The notes beneath the pieces are model-generated. The model was not told the DNA's origin and made no database searches. It was given only the letters and a program-made list of their open reading frames with translations. From Nocardia acidivorans NBRC 108247 (GTDB lineage Bacteria > Actinomycetota > Actinomycetes > Mycobacteriales > Mycobacteriaceae): a stretch of 64,000 nucleotides of DNA. The stretch spans positions 41,061 through 105,060 of the forward strand of contig NZ_BDAW01000033.1 in the NCBI RefSeq assembly GCF_001625085.1. The letters run 5' to 3'. How positions within the stretch are numbered: the first letter of the stretch is position 1; each line of letters begins with the position of its first letter. The position numbers were made by a program, and so were the translations under genes. Below are positions 44,967 through 53,270 of this stretch, in pieces.

Positions 44967-45983
44967 ATGCTGGATCTCCTGGATACGCAGATCATCCACA
45001 GGCTGCAATTGGAGCCGCGCCGCCCGTTCGCCCATATCGCCGCCGAACTGGAGGTCGCGGAGCAGACCGTCGCACGTCGCTACCGGCGTTTACGGCGTGA
45101 GGGCATAGTCCGGGTGATCGGTGCGGTCGATCCTCGCGCGCTCGGGGAGAACGACTGGATCATTCGCCTGCACTGTCGTCCCGACGGTGCGCTCGCGGTC
45201 GCCGAGGCGCTGGCCGAACGGGATGACGCGGCCTGGATCAGCATTGCCGCCGCGGGCGCGGAGATCATCTTCTCGTTGCACCCGCGCAGCGAACAGGACC
45301 GAGATGACCTGCTGGTACAGCGATTACAGCGCAGCGCACCCGTCCACGACATCACCGCCGCCATGATCCTGCATCGTTTCGTACGCCGCGACGTCATCGA
45401 CTGGCGCGGCAGGCAATTCATCGCGGGCAGCGAATCAGTTTCCGGTGCAGGCGATTACGTCGATTCCGAACTGCGAATACGCGATGCGGACCGCACCCTG
45501 CTGGATCTGCTGGCCCGCGACGGCCGCACCAGCTACACGGTCCTGTCCAGGGCGACGGGCATGAGTATCGGCCGCGTGACCCGCCGGATAGCCGCCCTGC
45601 AGGCGGGCGGCATCCTCTACTTCGACCTCGATATCGCCCCCGCCGCACTGGGTTCCGGCACCGCCGCCTTCCTCTGGCTGCGCGTGGCCCCGGCCCAGCT
45701 GGAGTCCGTCGGCCGCGCCCTGTCCGAACACGACGAAACCACCTATGCCGCAGCGATATCCGGCACCTTCAATCTTTTCACCGTACTCATCGCACCTGAT
45801 ACGAATGCCCTCTACCGCTATGTGACCACCAAGATGTCCACCCTGGACGGCATCCACAGCTTCGAACTCTCCCCGGTGCTGCGCCGCCTGAAACAGGCCG
45901 GTTCCCGCACCACGGGCGGGAAACTGGCCCATCCCAATCCCCTTGCGCCGCGACCGGCGAAGGGCGTCAGCCGAGGGCGCTGA
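44967..45983 (+). CDS. tandem Lrp/AsnC-family regulator
   Basis: 338 residues comprising two consecutive Lrp/AsnC units. The first HTH is DTQIIHRLQLEPRRPFAHIA with EQTVARRYRRLRREGIV; the second is DRTLLDLLARDGRTSYTVL with SIGRVTRRIAALQAGGIL, each followed by a ligand-binding RAM-like segment. Two-domain members regulate amino acid or drug export. ATG at 44967 has AAGGA upstream. Divergent from the MFS-oxygenase operon, its likely target. The 3' end overlaps the amine oxidase gene by 17 bp on the opposite strand. Confidence 0.86.
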   Translation: MLDLLDTQIIHRLQLEPRRPFAHIAAELEVAEQTVARRYRRLRREGIVRVIGAVDPRALGENDWIIRLHCRPDGALAVAEALAERDDAAWISIAAAGAEIIFSLHPRSEQDRDDLLVQRLQRSAPVHDITAAMILHRFVRRDVIDWRGRQFIAGSESVSGAGDYVDSELRIRDADRTLLDLLARDGRTSYTVLSRATGMSIGRVTRRIAALQAGGILYFDLDIAPAALGSGTAAFLWLRVAPAQLESVGRALSEHDETTYAAAISGTFNLFTVLIAPDTNALYRYVTTKMSTLDGIHSFELSPVLRRLKQAGSRTTGGKLAHPNPLAPRPAKGVSRGR

Positions 45984-47241
45984 TCCATTCGGCCGCCCGG
46001 CGTCCCGAGAGCAGTGCCCCGTGCACGGTGGTGGCGTCGGTGTCGTGCGTGGCCTCACCGGCGAAGAAGACCCGATCGGCGATGGGCGCGGCGAGGATAT
46101 CGCGATCACCCGGTACGGCGTCGACACCCGGGTACGAGTACGAGCCGCGCGCGAACGGATCGGTGGACCAGCGGGTTATCCTGTAGCCCAGCGGTTCCGG
46201 GATATTCGCGCCGTACATGCGGCGCAGTGACGCCATACCCTCGGCAACCGTGGCCGTGTCATCGAGGGCTTCGATCCGGCGCGCCACCGAACCGCCGCGC
46301 AGGGCGACGATGACCGGAACGCCGCTGACCTTCTGCAATGGGAACCAGCCGGTGGCCGAGGTGCGGTCCGGGCCGAATTCCATGATCCAGTCCGCGTCGT
46401 CCCAGAACTGGCGATCGAAGCGCAGATACAGCTTGTTGTAGACGCCCATACCCAGGGCGCGGATGGCATGGCGTTTGGCATCGGGCAGTGGCGGATCGAA
46501 GGTGATGGCATCGGCCTTCAGGACGCCCAGCGGTACGGTGACCAGCACTCGATTCGCCTGGAACACACCGCGATCGGTCTCGACGCGCACGCCGGTGGGG
46601 GAGTGGGCGATACGGCTCACGATATGGCGCAGTCGTACGTCCAGACCGTCCGCCAGGCGGGTGGTGAGCTGGTCGTAGCCGCCGGGGAACACCTCTTCGT
46701 CACCGCTGTGGATCTCATCGGTGCCCATCACCCACAGGGCGACCTGTTCGGCGTCCGCGCCGGAGTCGTCCTGGGCGAACATGCGCATGAGGCGGCGCAT
46801 GCGCTCGGCCGAATCACCGGTCAGCGGCACCTGGTCCAATGCCAGCTCGGTACCGGCCGCCATCGAACGCTGGGCGAATTCCGGTTGTGCCGCAAGGTTT
46901 TCCATGACGGTTTCGACGGCGTCGAGATCGGCCTCGAACTGCCGCAGCGCTGCCGGATCCAGCCGCCGCCCGCCGCTGTACGCGGTGATGACGTCCTGAT
47001 TGAGCACCACCGTGGGCAGCGCGAACTCATCGCGCAGTTCGGTGAGGGGATTGTCGTCGATGCCGTGAATCCAGGACGCGCCCAGATCCACCGGTGCGTC
47101 AGGCCAGCCGCGATCGGTCCAGAGCCGTCCGCCCACGCGATCGCGGGCCTCCAGCACGGTGACCTGATGACCCGCTCGGGTCAGATCGCGGGCCGCGGTG
47201 AGTCCGGCCATTCCGGCCCCGATCACCAGCACTGTCGACAC
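45967..47241 (-). CDS. FAD-dependent amine oxidase
   Basis: 424 residues of the flavin monoamine/polyamine oxidase family. GAGMAGLTAARDL is the FAD dinucleotide loop, followed by RVGGRLWTDRG and ASWIHGIDDNPL; the C-terminal FAD segment is RVFFAGEATHDTDATTVHGALLSG. It oxidises an amine to an imine with H2O2 formation; polyamines are a common substrate for proteins with the ASWIHG segment. GTG at 47241 is chosen (AAGGA seven bases upstream); an ATG at 47262 is possible. A shared 11-mer upstream suggests control by the TetR gene next to it. Confidence 0.9.
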   Translation of the reverse strand: MSTVLVIGAGMAGLTAARDLTRAGHQVTVLEARDRVGGRLWTDRGWPDAPVDLGASWIHGIDDNPLTELRDEFALPTVVLNQDVITAYSGGRRLDPAALRQFEADLDAVETVMENLAAQPEFAQRSMAAGTELALDQVPLTGDSAERMRRLMRMFAQDDSGADAEQVALWVMGTDEIHSGDEEVFPGGYDQLTTRLADGLDVRLRHIVSRIAHSPTGVRVETDRGVFQANRVLVTVPLGVLKADAITFDPPLPDAKRHAIRALGMGVYNKLYLRFDRQFWDDADWIMEFGPDRTSATGWFPLQKVSGVPVIVALRGGSVARRIEALDDTATVAEGMASLRRMYGANIPEPLGYRITRWSTDPFARGSYSYPGVDAVPGDRDILAAPIADRVFFAGEATHDTDATTVHGALLSGRRAAEWISALG

Positions 47242-47295
47242 GACATATTCCTTCCGGTACATACTCAACTCATCTGGGACAACTTTGTACCAAAA

Positions 47296-47306
47296 GTATC
47301 GGACAT
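47296..47306 (-). promoter_or_regulatory. shared 11-mer upstream of amine oxidase
   Basis: GTATCGGACAT lies 55 bp upstream of the amine oxidase GTG and is repeated exactly at 47945, 51 bp upstream of the TetR start. Same orientation and same distance suggest a common operator or promoter element. Confidence 0.5.
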
Positions 47307-47348
47307 GTATCCAGAATGGCAATGACTCGAGTCACTCGACGGGGCTGG

Positions 47349-47894
47349 TCAGCGGGGTGCGCCCGATCCGCTCAACATCATGGAGATCAGGAATTCCGGT
47401 GCCTGACGTGCGCCCATCTGTTCGTCCAGGACCAGATACCAGGTGGTCTCGGCCAAACCGAAGAGGGTGAAGGAGAGCCAGCGCGCGGGCAGATCGGCCC
47501 GCAGCACGCCCTCGCGCTGACCGCGCGCGAAGAAGTCGTCCAGTCGATGAATCAAATCGTCTGCGCGCGTGGTGTATTCGGGCTGGCGCAGCAGATGCGG
47601 CTCCACCGACAGCACCCCCCAGAACTGGGCCAGCGGCAGAAATCCCGCGGTCAGGGTGCTCAGCGCGGTTTCGAAGGGCGTATCGCCCAGTTCGGCGGCG
47701 TCGAGCGCGGCCGCGGCGGCCGCGTGCACCTGCTCCGACAGTGCGGTCACCAAAGCGTCGCGGGTCGGGAACAGCCGGGTCAGCGTGGTCCGGCTGACCC
47801 CGGCGGCCTGCGCGATCACCTGCATGGACGCGCCGCGATCCCGGGCCAGCACGGGCGTCGCGGCGGCCAGAATCTGCTCTCTCATTGCCGACAC
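47349..47894 (-). CDS. TetR-family regulator
   Basis: 181 residues. The N-terminal HTH reads REQILAAATPVL, MQVIAQAAGVSRTTLTRLFPTRDAL; the helical C-terminal domain should bind a ligand. ATG at 47894. It lies 107 bp upstream of the amine oxidase on the same strand and 68 bp downstream of the phenolic acid decarboxylase. The 11-mer GTATCGGACAT is present in front of this gene and in front of the oxidase, so it probably regulates both. Confidence 0.88.
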   Translation of the reverse strand: MSAMREQILAAATPVLARDRGASMQVIAQAAGVSRTTLTRLFPTRDALVTALSEQVHAAAAAALDAAELGDTPFETALSTLTAGFLPLAQFWGVLSVEPHLLRQPEYTTRADDLIHRLDDFFARGQREGVLRADLPARWLSFTLFGLAETTWYLVLDEQMGARQAPEFLISMMLSGSGAPR

Positions 47895-47944
47895 CCGCTC
47901 ATCCTAGGGTGACAGCGGTGTCCCACCCGGTACGCATGTGCCCC

Positions 47945-47955
47945 GTATCGGACAT
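47945..47955 (-). promoter_or_regulatory. shared 11-mer upstream of tetR
   Basis: Second exact copy of GTATCGGACAT, between the decarboxylase stop and the TetR start. See the copy at 47296. Its presence indicates autoregulation if the TetR protein is the binder. Confidence 0.5.
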
Positions 47956-47962
47956 TTCGGGT

Positions 47963-48496
47963 TCAGTTCGCCTGGTTCGCGTAATCCAGCGGGAGCTTGC
48001 TCGGCGGCCGGTCGATCACGGTGTCGTCTTCGGGGGACCGCGATTCCAGGAACGTGATCAAACCGGTCGAGGCGACCAGGGTGAGCGGATAGGTCGGCCC
48101 GGCATCACGCGCGGCCGCGATCGCGTCGAGGTCGTCCTCGTAGCGTTCGAGGGTGATCTCGGGAAAGTCCAGCATCCACTGCGGATAGCAGATGGTGGTG
48201 TGCACCCGCCGCTCGCTCAACCAGGCGATGACCACCGTGGTGGTGCCGGTCGGCTCCACCCAGGCCAGTTTGTACAGATCGCCGTCCAACTGCACGATCT
48301 TCGCGCTCTGATGGGTCGACCAGCGCCCGAACATCGGCCCGATCAGGCAGCGGAAGGCCACCGTCGTCGAATCACGCACGTAGAGTTCGTATTTCCAGCC
48401 GTTCTCATAGGCATAGATCAGATGTTTGCCGATCAGTCCGGTCAGATCACCGGCCGGTGACGGCGGCGAAGCGGCGGCGGAACGCTCTGCGGTCAT
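47963..48496 (-). CDS. padC: phenolic acid decarboxylase
   Basis: 177 residues of the small beta-barrel phenolic acid decarboxylase family, which converts p-coumaric, ferulic or caffeic acid into vinyl phenols without cofactor. Strong matches: LIGKHLIYAYENGWKYELYV, WVEPTGTTTVVI, the FPEITLERYEDD region and AGPTYPLTLV. The catalytic Arg/Glu/Tyr residues are in these segments. The ATG at 48496 has GGAGAGG at ideal spacing; two earlier starts (48502, 48511) overlap that site. A stress response to plant phenolics is its usual role. Confidence 0.88.
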   Translation of the reverse strand: MTAERSAAASPPSPAGDLTGLIGKHLIYAYENGWKYELYVRDSTTVAFRCLIGPMFGRWSTHQSAKIVQLDGDLYKLAWVEPTGTTTVVIAWLSERRVHTTICYPQWMLDFPEITLERYEDDLDAIAAARDAGPTYPLTLVASTGLITFLESRSPEDDTVIDRPPSKLPLDYANQAN

Positions 48497-48621
48497 CGAC
48501 ATCCTCTCCAATGAGCCTGCGATACATGTGCAAATGCTATTACCGACACTCTGTCATGAATCCGCGCGGGGCACGGGCACCGCGCGCCCTGTGACCTCGA
48601 TCGGAGTGCTGCACACAAGCG

Positions 48622-48857
48622 ATGAACCCCGGGCATGGCGACCCACCGGCGGGCGGCACTCTCAGTATCGTGCGGTCGCTGCTGCCCTCGCTGATCCCGA
48701 GTGAGCAGCGGGTGGCGGCGCAGTTCGTCGAACGCCCCGACCAGGTGGCGCTGCTGTCGGCCGCGGATGTGGCGACCCGGGCCGGGACCTCGCCCGACTG
48801 GGCAGCGGCGAATTGGCCGCGCTCGCCGCACTTCTCGTCGCGGACGAGGCGGCATGA
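48622..48857 (+). pseudogene. remnants of transcriptional regulator(s)
   Basis: The first part (to about 48790) resembles the N-terminal helices of a RpiR/MurR regulator: IVRSLLPSLIPSEQRVAAQFVERPDQVALLSAADVATRAG in one frame. After a frame change the sequence reads LARLGSGELAALAALLVADEAA and stops at 48855, like a C-terminal helix of another regulator. No full domain survives. It appears to be a deletion-fused remnant between the decarboxylase and trpF-like genes. Confidence 0.45.
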
Positions 48858-48883
48858 CAGCGTCGGCGCACCACCCGACAGCC

Positions 48884-49474
48884 TTATTCCCTTGCACGCG
48901 CGACGAATTCGCGCATCAACCCGTGATCCTTGATCCCGCGACTGGACTCCACGCCGCTGGAGACGTCCACGCCCCAGGGCCGCGCCGCGGCGATGGCCTC
49001 TCGGACATTCGCCGGTGACAGCCCGCCCGCCAGCAGCCACTGCCCGGTCGGGCGGGTGCGCTCGAGTCCGGTGAGATCCCAGCGGTCGCCCGACCCGGCG
49101 ACGGGGGAGTCCAGCAGCAGCCACTCCTCGCCGTAGGCGCCGGTGCGCACATCGGTCTCGGCGGTGAGCGAGGTCGCGCGCAGCAGGCGCACGCCGGCCA
49201 GTTCCTCGAAGGCCGCCCGCGGGTAATCGCCGTGCAGTTGCAGTGCGTCCACCCCGGCGGCGCGAGCCAGCGCACCGGCCTCGGCCGCCGAAATACCGTG
49301 CACCACACCGACGGACAGGATCCGCGGCGGCACGCCCGCGAGCAGTGCGCGCACCGCCCCGACCGAGATCTGCCGCGGGCTCGCGGTGAAGACGAAGCCG
49401 ACCGCATCGGCCCCCGCCGCCACGGCGGTCGCCACATCCTCCTCGGTCCGCAGACCGCACAGCTTCACGAACAT
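48884..49474 (-). CDS. trpF: phosphoribosylanthranilate isomerase
   Basis: 196-residue TIM-barrel of the TrpF family. Cys7 in KLCG and the LLLDSP aspartate are the expected catalytic acid/base; VDALQLHG, WLLAGGLSPANV and GVDVSSGVESSRG are family signatures. It isomerises N-phosphoribosyl anthranilate in tryptophan biosynthesis. No other trp gene is nearby. Actinomycetes usually rely on the bifunctional PriA, so a separate TrpF is notable but not unprecedented in nocardiae or rhodococci. Confidence 0.88.
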   Translation of the reverse strand: MFVKLCGLRTEEDVATAVAAGADAVGFVFTASPRQISVGAVRALLAGVPPRILSVGVVHGISAAEAGALARAAGVDALQLHGDYPRAAFEELAGVRLLRATSLTAETDVRTGAYGEEWLLLDSPVAGSGDRWDLTGLERTRPTGQWLLAGGLSPANVREAIAAARPWGVDVSSGVESSRGIKDHGLMREFVARARE

Positions 49475-49503
49475 GAATCGACCCTAGGCGACACCGCTCC
49501 GGG

Positions 49504-51048
49504 TCAATGCACCTGGCGGTCGGTGTCACCCCAGTACCGCTCGCGTAGTTCGCGTTTGAGGATCTTGCCGGTGCCCGAGACCGGCATGGCCTCGACCAGT
49601 TCGATACTGCGCGGGGCCTTGTACCCGGCGATCAGGGTCTTGGCGTGGGTGCGGATCTCCTCGGCGGTCACCGTCATACCGGGGTGGCAGAGGATGAGCG
49701 CGTGCACGCGCTCACCCCACTCCTGATCGGGGACGCCGATCACCGCGCAGGTCGCGACGGCGGGATGGGCGGCCACGGCATTCTCGACCTCGGCGGAGTA
49801 CACGTTCTCACCACCGCTGACGATCATGTCCTTGAGGCGGTCCACCACGAAGAGGTAGCCGTTCTCATCCATATAGCCGCCGTCGCCGGTGTGCATCCAG
49901 CCGCCGCGCAGCGCCTCGGCGGTCTCCTCGGGTTTGTTCCAATACCCCCGCATCACATGGTCGCCGCGCGCGACGATCTCGCCGACGGTGCCGCGCGGCA
50001 CCTCATTGCCCTCGGGATCCACCACCCGCACCTCCGAATGCGGTGCCGGCCGCCCGGCCGAGCGCAGGAGCCCTGCCGCATGATCGGCGGGGCCGAGAAG
50101 TGTTGCCACGGGCGATAATTCGGTCATTCCATAGGCCTGGGTGAAGCCCGCGTTCGGAAAGAGTTTCATGGCGCGCTCGAGCACCGCCTGGGCGATCGGC
50201 GAGGCGCCGTAGACGATGCACGCCAGACTGCTCAGGTCGTAGCCTGCGGCGTCGGGGTGATCGACGAGCAGCTGGATCATGATCGGCACCAGCAGCGAAT
50301 CGGTGACCCGATGTTCCTGGATCGCGCGCAGGGTGGCCACCGGATCGAACGACGGGATGAACACGTGCGAGCCGCCGAGTGTGACCTCGGTGAGCCATCC
50401 GCACATATCGGCGAGGTGGAACATGGGTGCGACGTGCAGGTAGGAGCCGCCCGGGGTGAACAGATCGCCGGTCGCCAGCGACCCCATGGCGGAGGCGAAA
50501 AGGTTTGCGTGGGTGAGCATCACGCCCTTGGGAAAGCCGGTGGTGCCACCGGTGTAGAAGATCCCGGCCAGCTCGTCGCCGCCGCGCCGCGCATCCTCGA
50601 TCGGCGCGCCGGTGGCGATCAACTCCTCGTACGAGAGCGTGCCCTGCGGCGCCGGACCGTCGCCGCAGTGGATGACGGTGGTCAGGTCCGGATACTGTTC
50701 CCGGATCGCGGGCAGCATGGCCGCGAAGACCTGATCGACCAGCAGCACCTTCGTGCCGGAATCGGCAAGGCTGTAAGCGATTTCGGCCGGACTCCAGCGA
50801 ATGTTGACCGGATTGAGCACCGCGTCCGCCCACGGCACCGCGAGCAGATATTCGCTGAATCGATCCGAGTTCAGCGCCAGCATCGCCACTCGGTCGCCTT
50901 TGGCCACCCCGAGCGCGCGCAGCGCTCCGGCGAATCGAGCGACCCGGTCCGCGGCCTCGGCGAAGGTTCTGGTGCGAGTGCCGTCGACGGTCATGACGCG
51001 GTCGGGATTCAGCTGGACGGCGCGGTGCAGGCCCCGGGTGAGGTGCAT
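49504..51048 (-). CDS. fatty-acyl-CoA ligase (FadD-like)
   Basis: 514-residue ANL-superfamily adenylating enzyme. The P-loop is FYTGGTTGFPKGVMLTH, A5 is QAYGMTELSP, A7 GWMHTGDGGYMDENGYL, A8 RLKDMIVSGGENVYSAEVE and A10 SGTGKILKREL, so all core motifs are intact. It activates a carboxylic acid with CoA. ATG at 51048 follows the frame's first sensible start. It is divergent from a thiolase-MaoC-SDR operon with inverted repeats in between, and probably starts that catabolic pathway for a fatty or steroid-side-chain acid. Confidence 0.92.
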   Translation of the reverse strand: MHLTRGLHRAVQLNPDRVMTVDGTRTRTFAEAADRVARFAGALRALGVAKGDRVAMLALNSDRFSEYLLAVPWADAVLNPVNIRWSPAEIAYSLADSGTKVLLVDQVFAAMLPAIREQYPDLTTVIHCGDGPAPQGTLSYEELIATGAPIEDARRGGDELAGIFYTGGTTGFPKGVMLTHANLFASAMGSLATGDLFTPGGSYLHVAPMFHLADMCGWLTEVTLGGSHVFIPSFDPVATLRAIQEHRVTDSLLVPIMIQLLVDHPDAAGYDLSSLACIVYGASPIAQAVLERAMKLFPNAGFTQAYGMTELSPVATLLGPADHAAGLLRSAGRPAPHSEVRVVDPEGNEVPRGTVGEIVARGDHVMRGYWNKPEETAEALRGGWMHTGDGGYMDENGYLFVVDRLKDMIVSGGENVYSAEVENAVAAHPAVATCAVIGVPDQEWGERVHALILCHPGMTVTAEEIRTHAKTLIAGYKAPRSIELVEAMPVSGTGKILKRELRERYWGDTDRQVH

Positions 51049-51067
51049 CGTCGTATACCTCCGAAAC

Positions 51068-51176
51068 TTCACTCGATGTGAATCGCCAATACCGTAACAC
51101 CGGTCACAGAAAGCTAGGTATTGCAATGGAAATACCAGTGCGCTTCACTAAGTGAACAGTCACTAGTCGTCAGTGA
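51068..51176. promoter_or_regulatory. cluster of inverted repeats in fadD/thiolase divergent promoter
   Basis: TTCACTAAGTGAA (51144-51156) is a perfect odd-length palindrome. TTCAC-N5-GTGAA lies at 51068-51082, next to fadD, and TCACT-N7-AGTGA at 51160-51176, next to the thiolase gene. The common half-site is TTCACT/AGTGAA. Such sites suit a TetR-family repressor, probably the tandem TetR encoded at the end of the operon. Confidence 0.55.
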
Positions 51177-51183
51177 GGACGCC

Positions 51184-52368
51184 ATGAGTAGACGCGTTGT
51201 CGTCGCGGGGGTCGGGATGATCCCGTTCACCACCCCCAGCAAAACCCAGCCGTACGACGTCATGGGCGAGACCGCCGCCCGCAAGGCCATCGCCGATGCC
51301 GGTATCGACTACGAACGTGTCCAGCAGGCTTACGCCGGATACGTCTACGGCGACTCGACCGCCGGTCAAGCGGCGCTCTACGGCCTCGGCCGGACCGGCA
51401 TCCCGGTGGTCAATGTGAACAACAACTGCTCGACCGGATCGACCGCGCTCTGGCTCGCCCGCCAGGCCGTCGAGACCGGCGCGGCCGAATGCGTCATCGC
51501 CGTCGGGTTCGAGCAGATGATGCGCGGTGCGCTCGGTTCCCTGTGGAATGACCGGCCCACCCCGTTCGGCCGATTCGACCAGGCCACCAAAGCATTACAG
51601 GGTTGGGATGACCAAGCGCCCATGGCCGCACAGTATTTCGGCGGCGCGGGTCAGGCCTACGCCGACAAGTACGGTATGGATCCGAAGGTGTTCGCGCGGA
51701 TCGCGGTCAAGGCGCGTCGGCACGCGGCCAATAATCCGTACGCGGTATTCCGCGATCCGGTGACCGTCGAGCAGGTGCTGGAATCGCCGCGAATCTTCGG
51801 CCCGCTGACCCGATTGCAGTGCTGTCCGCCCACCTGCGGCGCGGCCGCGGCGGTGCTGGTCAGCGAGGAGTTCGCGCGCGCCAACGGCATCGACGTCACC
51901 GTCGCCATCAAGGCGCAGGCCATGACCACCGACTATCCCTCCACCTTCAGCGGCGATATGACCCGGGTGGTCGGCTACGACATGGCTCAGGCCGCCGCCG
52001 ATCAGGTGTACGAGGCGGCCGGGGTGAGCCCGGGCGATATTCGCGTGGTGGAGCTGCACGACTGCTTCACCACCAATGAACTGCTCACCTATGAGGGACT
52101 GCGGCTCACGCCCGAGGGCACCGCGGAGAAGTTCATCGCCGACGGTGACAACACCTACGGCGGCAAGGTGGTCACCAACCCGTCCGGCGGTCTGCTCTCC
52201 AAGGGACATCCTTTGGGCGCAACGGGTTTGGCGCAATGCGCCGAGCTGGTGTGGCAGCTGCGCGGACAGGCCGACGCCCGTCAGGTGGAGGGCGTCACGC
52301 TGGCGCTGCAACACAATATCGGTCTCGGCGGCGCGGCCGTGGTGACCCTGTACGAGAAGGTGAGCTGA
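51184..52368 (+). CDS. thiolase-fold lipid-transfer protein
   Basis: 394 residues of the thiolase superfamily, SCP2-thiolase/lipid-transfer subgroup. The acyl-binding cysteine is in NVNNNCSTGSTALW; HDCFTTNELLTYEG and GGLLSKGHPLGATGLAQ are conserved; the C-terminal QHNIGLGGAAVVTLY closes the fold. Members perform thiolytic or retro-aldol cleavage in fatty-acid or steroid side-chain breakdown. ATG at 51184. Its stop is directly followed by the MaoC-N gene start (no gap), indicating coupled translation. Confidence 0.9.
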   Translation: MSRRVVVAGVGMIPFTTPSKTQPYDVMGETAARKAIADAGIDYERVQQAYAGYVYGDSTAGQAALYGLGRTGIPVVNVNNNCSTGSTALWLARQAVETGAAECVIAVGFEQMMRGALGSLWNDRPTPFGRFDQATKALQGWDDQAPMAAQYFGGAGQAYADKYGMDPKVFARIAVKARRHAANNPYAVFRDPVTVEQVLESPRIFGPLTRLQCCPPTCGAAAAVLVSEEFARANGIDVTVAIKAQAMTTDYPSTFSGDMTRVVGYDMAQAAADQVYEAAGVSPGDIRVVELHDCFTTNELLTYEGLRLTPEGTAEKFIADGDNTYGGKVVTNPSGGLLSKGHPLGATGLAQCAELVWQLRGQADARQVEGVTLALQHNIGLGGAAVVTLYEKVS

Positions 52369-52827
52369 ATGGCAATCGACCCCGCCATTGTCGGAAAGGA
52401 GCTGCCCGCGACGACATCGACCGTCGAAGCCGGGCGGCTGCGCATATTCGCCAAGGCCATCGGTGAGACCGATCCGATCTACACCGATGCCGAGGCCGCG
52501 AAAGCCGCGGGGCACCCGGATATTCCGGCCCCGCCGACCTTCCTGTTCAGTATCGAACTCGAACAGCCCGACGCCTTCGCCGATCTCGCCGAAGCGGGGG
52601 TGGATCTGCGCTTCGTGCTGCACGGCGAACAGTCCTTCACCTATCACTCGCTCGCCTATCCGGGCGATGTGCTCACCGCGACCCCGCGCATCACCGATGT
52701 GTACAGCAAGAAGGGCGGGGCGCTGGAGTTCATCGTCAAGGAGACCGCGGTGACCCGGCCCGACGGCTCGCCCGTCGCCGACCTGAAGGCGGTCATCGTG
52801 GTACGCAATCCGGGAGTGGGCCGATGA
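52369..52827 (+). CDS. MaoC-like dehydratase, N-terminal type
   Basis: 152-residue hot-dog-fold protein of the MaoC_dehydrat_N group, with VEAGRLRIFAKAIGETDPIYTD and IPAPPTFLFSIELEQ. These proteins lack the catalytic Asp-His of the other half and pair with a MaoC partner to form an enoyl-CoA hydratase heterodimer, as in HadAB and steroid-degrading MaoC pairs. The next gene overlaps by 4 bp and encodes the catalytic partner. Confidence 0.87.
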   Translation: MAIDPAIVGKELPATTSTVEAGRLRIFAKAIGETDPIYTDAEAAKAAGHPDIPAPPTFLFSIELEQPDAFADLAEAGVDLRFVLHGEQSFTYHSLAYPGDVLTATPRITDVYSKKGGALEFIVKETAVTRPDGSPVADLKAVIVVRNPGVGR

Positions 52828-53234
52828 GCACACCGACCGCCGTCGCAGTGGGAACCGAATTGCCGCCCTTGCGGATTCGGCCCATCTCGCGCACCACCCT
52901 GGCCCTGTTCGCCGGAGCGTCGGGAGACCACAATCCGATTCACATCGACAGCGATTTCGCCAAGTCGGCCGGGGTCGGCGACGTCTTCGCGCACGGCATG
53001 CTCTCCATGGCCTATCTGGGCCGATTGCTCACCAATTGGGTTCCGCAGCAGTCGATCCGGTCGTATCGGGTGCGCTTCGCCGCCATCACCCCCGTACACG
53101 GGGAACCCACCGCCACCGGCAAGGTCGTCGCCATCGACGAGGTGGACGGTGAGCGGCGCGCCACCCTCGAACTCCTGGTCACCCTCGCCGACGGCACTGT
53201 CACACTGACCGGTGACGCTGTCATCGCGCTCTGA
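52824..53234 (+). CDS. MaoC-like enoyl-CoA hydratase, catalytic subunit
   Basis: 136-residue hot-dog protein with the hydratase-2 motif FAGASGDHNPIHID...AHGMLSMAYLGR, where Asp and His of GDHNPIH are catalytic. It overlaps the preceding MaoC-N gene by 4 bp, giving the usual heterodimeric pair. It should hydrate an enoyl-CoA to a 3-hydroxyacyl-CoA for the following SDR dehydrogenase and the thiolase-like protein. Confidence 0.88.
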   Translation: MSTPTAVAVGTELPPLRIRPISRTTLALFAGASGDHNPIHIDSDFAKSAGVGDVFAHGMLSMAYLGRLLTNWVPQQSIRSYRVRFAAITPVHGEPTATGKVVAIDEVDGERRATLELLVTLADGTVTLTGDAVIAL

Positions 53235-53270
53235 TTACACCGTCGCCGCACACTGAAAGGAAATATTCCC

